Below, one piece after another: positions 61,353 to 64,000 of a stretch of 64,000 bases of DNA (position 1 is its first letter; every line of letters starts with the position of its first letter). The translations under genes were made by a program, and so were the position numbers. Source of the DNA: Streptomyces sp. NBRC 110028 (lineage in GTDB: Bacteria > Actinomycetota > Actinomycetes > Streptomycetales > Streptomycetaceae); assembly GCF_001417735.1 (NCBI RefSeq), contig NZ_BBUZ01000026.1, positions 372,001 to 436,000 of the forward strand, in the 5' to 3' direction. Under the pieces are notes generated by a model. The model worked only from the letters and a program-made list of their open reading frames with translations, had not been told where the DNA came from and did not search any database.

Positions 61353-62255
61353 ATGCGCGTGCGTGTGCTCGGCACCGCGGCGGGCGGCGGCGTACCCCAG
61401 TGGAACTGCGCGTGCCCCGGATGCTCCGGGGCACGCGCCCACCCGGAGCGCCGCCGCCGCCACGCCTCGCTCGCCGTACGGGCCGCCGAAGGCCGCTGGT
61501 ATCTCGTCAACGCCACCCCCGACCTCGGCGAGCAGATCGAGGACTGCCCCGAACTCCACCCCGGGCCCGAACCGCGCCGCACCCCACTGGCCGGGGTGAT
61601 CCTCACCGACGCCGAACTCGACCACACCCTCGGCATCGCCCGGCTGCGCGAGGCCGACGGCGTCGAACTGCACACCACCGCCCCGGTGCGCCGGGCCCTG
61701 CTGACCGGACTCCACCTCGGCGATGTGCTCACCCCCTACACCCGCCTCGACTGGCACGAGCTGCCGGTGGAAGGCCCCCGCCCGGCCGCCGCGGACGCCG
61801 GCTTCACGCTCGACGCCGTCCCCGTCTCCGCCAAACGCCCGCGCTACGCCACCGGGCTGGGCGGAGCCGACGACGACGCCTGGGTCGTCGCCCTGCGCTT
61901 GACGGACCGCGCCACCGGCCGCTCCCTCCTCTACGCCCCCGCCCTCGCCGCCTGGCCCGACACCTTCCAGCGGGCCGCCGAGGAGGCCGACTGCGTCATC
62001 GTCGACGGCACCTTCTGGGACGACGAGGAGCCCCGGCGCAGCGGTTTCGGCTCCCGCACCGCCACCGCCATGGGCCATCTGCCGATCGACGGACCCGGCG
62101 GCACGGCGCGGCGGCTCGCCGCACTGGGCGCCCGCACCCTGTACACGCACCTCAACAACACCAACCCCCTCAACGACCCGGCCGCGCCCCAGCACGCGGT
62201 GCTCGCCGGACGGGGCATCGAGGTGGCCGCCGACGGGATGGTGATCGAGCTATGA
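61353..62255 (+). CDS. pqqB: PqqB, metallo-beta-lactamase-fold protein of PQQ synthesis
   Basis: 300-residue protein with the typical N-terminus VRVLGTAAGGGVPQWNCACPGC (in parts; residues 3-24) and metallo-beta-lactamase fold (LTDAELDHTLGIARLRE near 87-103). In the pathway it hydroxylates the excised Glu-Tyr dipeptide intermediate. Stop overlaps the pqqC start (ATGA). Confidence 0.95.
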   Translation: MRVRVLGTAAGGGVPQWNCACPGCSGARAHPERRRRHASLAVRAAEGRWYLVNATPDLGEQIEDCPELHPGPEPRRTPLAGVILTDAELDHTLGIARLREADGVELHTTAPVRRALLTGLHLGDVLTPYTRLDWHELPVEGPRPAAADAGFTLDAVPVSAKRPRYATGLGGADDDAWVVALRLTDRATGRSLLYAPALAAWPDTFQRAAEEADCVIVDGTFWDDEEPRRSGFGSRTATAMGHLPIDGPGGTARRLAALGARTLYTHLNNTNPLNDPAAPQHAVLAGRGIEVAADGMVIEL

Positions 62256-62974
62256 CCCGGAGCCTCGAGACACGGCTGCGCGCCGTCGCCGAGGAGCGCT
62301 ACCACGACCGGCACCCCTTCAACCTCCGCATGCACGCGGGCGAACTCACCCCCGCCGAAATGCGCCGCTGGATCCTCAACCGCTTCCACTACCAGCGCCA
62401 CATCCCCGTCAAGGACGCGCTCATCACCGCCAAGCTGGACACCCCGGGGCTGCGCCGGATGTGGCTGCGCCGCATCCGTGACCACGACGGCGCGGCCGAC
62501 GGCGAGGGCGGCATCGAGCGGTGGCTGCGGCTCGGCGAGGCCGCGGGTCTTGGCCGGGAGCGGCTGCTGACCGGCGCCGACGTGCTGCCCGGGGTACGGC
62601 TCGCGGTCGACGGCTACGTCAACTTCTGCCGTCTGGGCACCCCGCTGGAGGCCGTCGCCGCCTCGCTGACCGAACTGTCCGCCCCCGGCATCATGCGCAC
62701 CCGCATCGAGGCGTTCGAACGCCACTACCGGTGGATCGAGCGCGAGGGCTTGCGCTACTTCCGCGACCGGGTCGGCCAGGGCAGCCGGGACAGCGCCGAA
62801 GCCCTCGACCTCGTCCTCACCTGGGCCCGCACCCCCGAGGACGAGGAGCGGGCGGTCGCGGCGCTGACCTTCAAATGCGAGGTGCTGTGGTCCCTGCTGG
62901 ACGCGGTGGAGCACGCCGACACCAAGGACACGTCCGGCCACACCGCGGGCGACACCGCGGGGGAGGGGACATGA
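62252..62974 (+). CDS. pqqC: PqqC, pyrroloquinoline-quinone synthase
   Basis: 240-residue heme-oxygenase-fold oxidase that performs the final ring closure and eight-electron oxidation with O2. Conserved blocks YHDRHPFNLRMHAGEL (about residues 15-30), RWILNRFHYQRHIPVKDALI (in parts), and FERHYRWI. Coupled by ATGA to both neighbours. Confidence 0.95.
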   Translation: MTRSLETRLRAVAEERYHDRHPFNLRMHAGELTPAEMRRWILNRFHYQRHIPVKDALITAKLDTPGLRRMWLRRIRDHDGAADGEGGIERWLRLGEAAGLGRERLLTGADVLPGVRLAVDGYVNFCRLGTPLEAVAASLTELSAPGIMRTRIEAFERHYRWIEREGLRYFRDRVGQGSRDSAEALDLVLTWARTPEDEERAVAALTFKCEVLWSLLDAVEHADTKDTSGHTAGDTAGEGT

Positions 62975-63237
62975 CGGCCCCGGCCGCCTGGCGGCCCGCC
63001 CTGGCCCCCGCGGTGCGCCTGCGCCACGACCGGGTGCGCGAGGTGGACCTGCTGGTGCTGCCCGAGCGCGTCGTGGTCCTGCGCGGCACCGCCGGGACCG
63101 TGCTGCGGCTGTGCGACGGCGACCGCGACCTCGACACCATCGTGGCCGAACTCTCCGAACGCTTCCCCGGCGCCCCCGTGGCCACCGAGGTCCCCGCGTT
63201 CCTTGGCCGGATGCACGAGGAGGGCTGGATACGGTGA
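62971..63237 (+). CDS. pqqD: PqqD, PqqA-binding chaperone
   Basis: 88-residue RRE-type protein that binds PqqA and presents it to PqqE. Start ATG 62971 with GGGAGGGG upstream, coupled by overlap to pqqC and to the pqqE GTG (GTGA at 63234). Features: VREVDLLVLPERVVVLRGTAG and GDRDLDTIVAELSERFPG (in parts). Confidence 0.92.
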   Translation: MTAPAAWRPALAPAVRLRHDRVREVDLLVLPERVVVLRGTAGTVLRLCDGDRDLDTIVAELSERFPGAPVATEVPAFLGRMHEEGWIR

Positions 63238-64000
63238 CCGCCCACCCCCCAGGGACCGCCCACCCCCGCCCCTGGGCGCTGCTCGCCGAGCTGACCCACG
63301 GCTGTCCGCTGCACTGCCCGTACTGCTCCAACCCGCTCCAGCTGGTGCGCCGCTCCCGCGAGTTGACCGGCGAGGAGTGGGAGCGGGTGCTGCGTCAGGC
63401 GGCCGAGCTGGGCGTCGTCCACACCCATCTGTCCGGCGGCGAGCCGCTGCTGCGCCGGGACCTGGAGGCGATCGTCGCCGCCGCCGTGTCCGCCGGGCTC
63501 TACACCCAGCTCGTCACCAGCGGCGTGGGACTGGACGAGGCCCGGCTCGCGGCGCTGACCGGGGCCGGGCTGCACAGCGTCCAGCTCTCCGTCCAGCACG
63601 CCGACCCCGAGGCGTCGGACCGGATCGCCGGACACCGCTCGTTCGCCGCCAAGGAGCGGGCCGCGGCGCTGGTACGGGAGGCGGGGCTGCCGCTGGGCGT
63701 CAACATCGTCCTGCACCGCGACAACCTCGACGCGCTGGACGCCCTGATCGACCTGGCCGTGGCCTGGGGAGCGGACCGTATCGAACTCGCCAACACCCAG
63801 TTCTACGGCTGGGCCCTGCGCAACCGCGCCGCCCTGCTGCCCACCCGCGACCAGCTCGCCCGGGCCCGGGAGGCCGTCGCACGCCGGCGCGAACAGCTCG
63901 GCGGCCGCACCGAGCTGGTGTGGGTCCTCCCGGACTACTTCGAGGGCGTCGCCAAGCCCTGCATGGGCGGCTGGGGCGCGGTCTCGCTCACCGTCGCGCC
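63234..64000 (+). CDS. pqqE: PqqE, radical SAM PqqA cross-linking enzyme (partial)
   Basis: Radical SAM enzyme linking Glu and Tyr in PqqA. GTG start at 63234 overlaps the pqqD stop. The [4Fe-4S]/SAM motif is Cys24-x3-Cys28-x2-Cys31 (CPLHCPYC), followed by HLSGGEPLLRRDLE (the SAM-binding GGE). The window ends after 255 codons, so the SPASM domain with auxiliary clusters is only beginning (KPCMGGWGAVSL). Confidence 0.95.
   Translation, partial: MTAHPPGTAHPRPWALLAELTHGCPLHCPYCSNPLQLVRRSRELTGEEWERVLRQAAELGVVHTHLSGGEPLLRRDLEAIVAAAVSAGLYTQLVTSGVGLDEARLAALTGAGLHSVQLSVQHADPEASDRIAGHRSFAAKERAAALVREAGLPLGVNIVLHRDNLDALDALIDLAVAWGADRIELANTQFYGWALRNRAALLPTRDQLARAREAVARRREQLGGRTELVWVLPDYFEGVAKPCMGGWGAVSLTVA

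Noticed and set aside
61320..63331. Minus-strand frames opposite pqqB-pqqD
   Set aside because: Shadow frames; the pqq genes on the plus strand have family motifs and start-stop overlaps.

Overview
The window is about 72% GC, with tightly packed genes, frequent ATGA/GTGA start-stop overlaps, GTG/TTG starts, a perfect CebR-type operator and several rare TTA codons. This is a Streptomyces-type actinomycete chromosome, in a metabolically rich accessory stretch. No rRNA, tRNA or CRISPR was seen. The two end genes (a sugar ABC permease at 1 and pqqE at 64000) are cut by the window edges.

Region by region. 1-5498 (minus): a sorbitol/mannitol-like sugar ABC importer (binding lipoprotein and two permeases) behind a DeoR regulator, preceded by a family-4 glycosidase. 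5495-10712: a second DeoR regulator faces a plus-strand PfkB kinase and a second sugar ABC importer. 10702-13636: housekeeping-like small genes (DUF72, phosphoribosyltransferase, DUF1876, a DUF4232 lipoprotein). 13823-24067: the most unusual island. It holds a 57-residue RiPP-precursor-like peptide translationally coupled to a HExxH peptide-modifying protein, convergent with a four-gene set: a nucleoside-phosphorylase/EAD protein, an EAD/VMAP protein, a MoxR-type AAA ATPase, and a giant vWA-like/NB-ARC/TPR protein. The last three overlap by ATGA and look like a vWA-MoxR-VMAP ternary conflict system. 24120-29770: a GAF/AAA/Fis regulator divergent from a phenol-type FAD monooxygenase, an intradiol (hydroxyquinol-type) dioxygenase and a YceI protein. 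30232-33650: glutathione peroxidase, then a GH9 cellulase and GH5 mannanase under a CebR box. 33861-34300: an ECF sigma-factor gene broken by a transposase remnant. 34545-42886: a GntR-controlled catabolic cluster (nitrilase, HpaI-type aldolase, creatininase-family hydrolase, dipeptide-type ABC importer) with matching operators at both ends. 43294-44600: a discoidin-domain remnant fused to a truncated IS1182-type transposase. 44811-50589: an aldo/keto reductase under a MerR-type promoter, then a CoA-transferase/CoA-ester lyase/LysR/CitMHS citrate-type set. 50621-55249: 3-hydroxybutyrate oligomer hydrolase, zinc alcohol dehydrogenase, SDR, small protein. 55306-57936: amidohydrolase plus glutamine-synthetase-like enzyme (a split FluG arrangement). 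58221-64000: a GH105-type hydrolase, then a PQQ-dependent sugar dehydrogenase facing its own cofactor operon pqqABCDE.

How they work together: most blocks are self-contained substrate modules (transporter, enzymes, local regulator) for plant or soil carbon such as hemicellulose, cellulose, pectin, sugar alcohols, aromatics and small amides or acids. The PQQ operon supplies the cofactor for the adjacent dehydrogenase. The 13.8-24.1 kb island is different: it combines a putative modified peptide with a signalling/conflict apparatus, and its genes are enriched for TTA codons, which suggests bldA-linked developmental timing.
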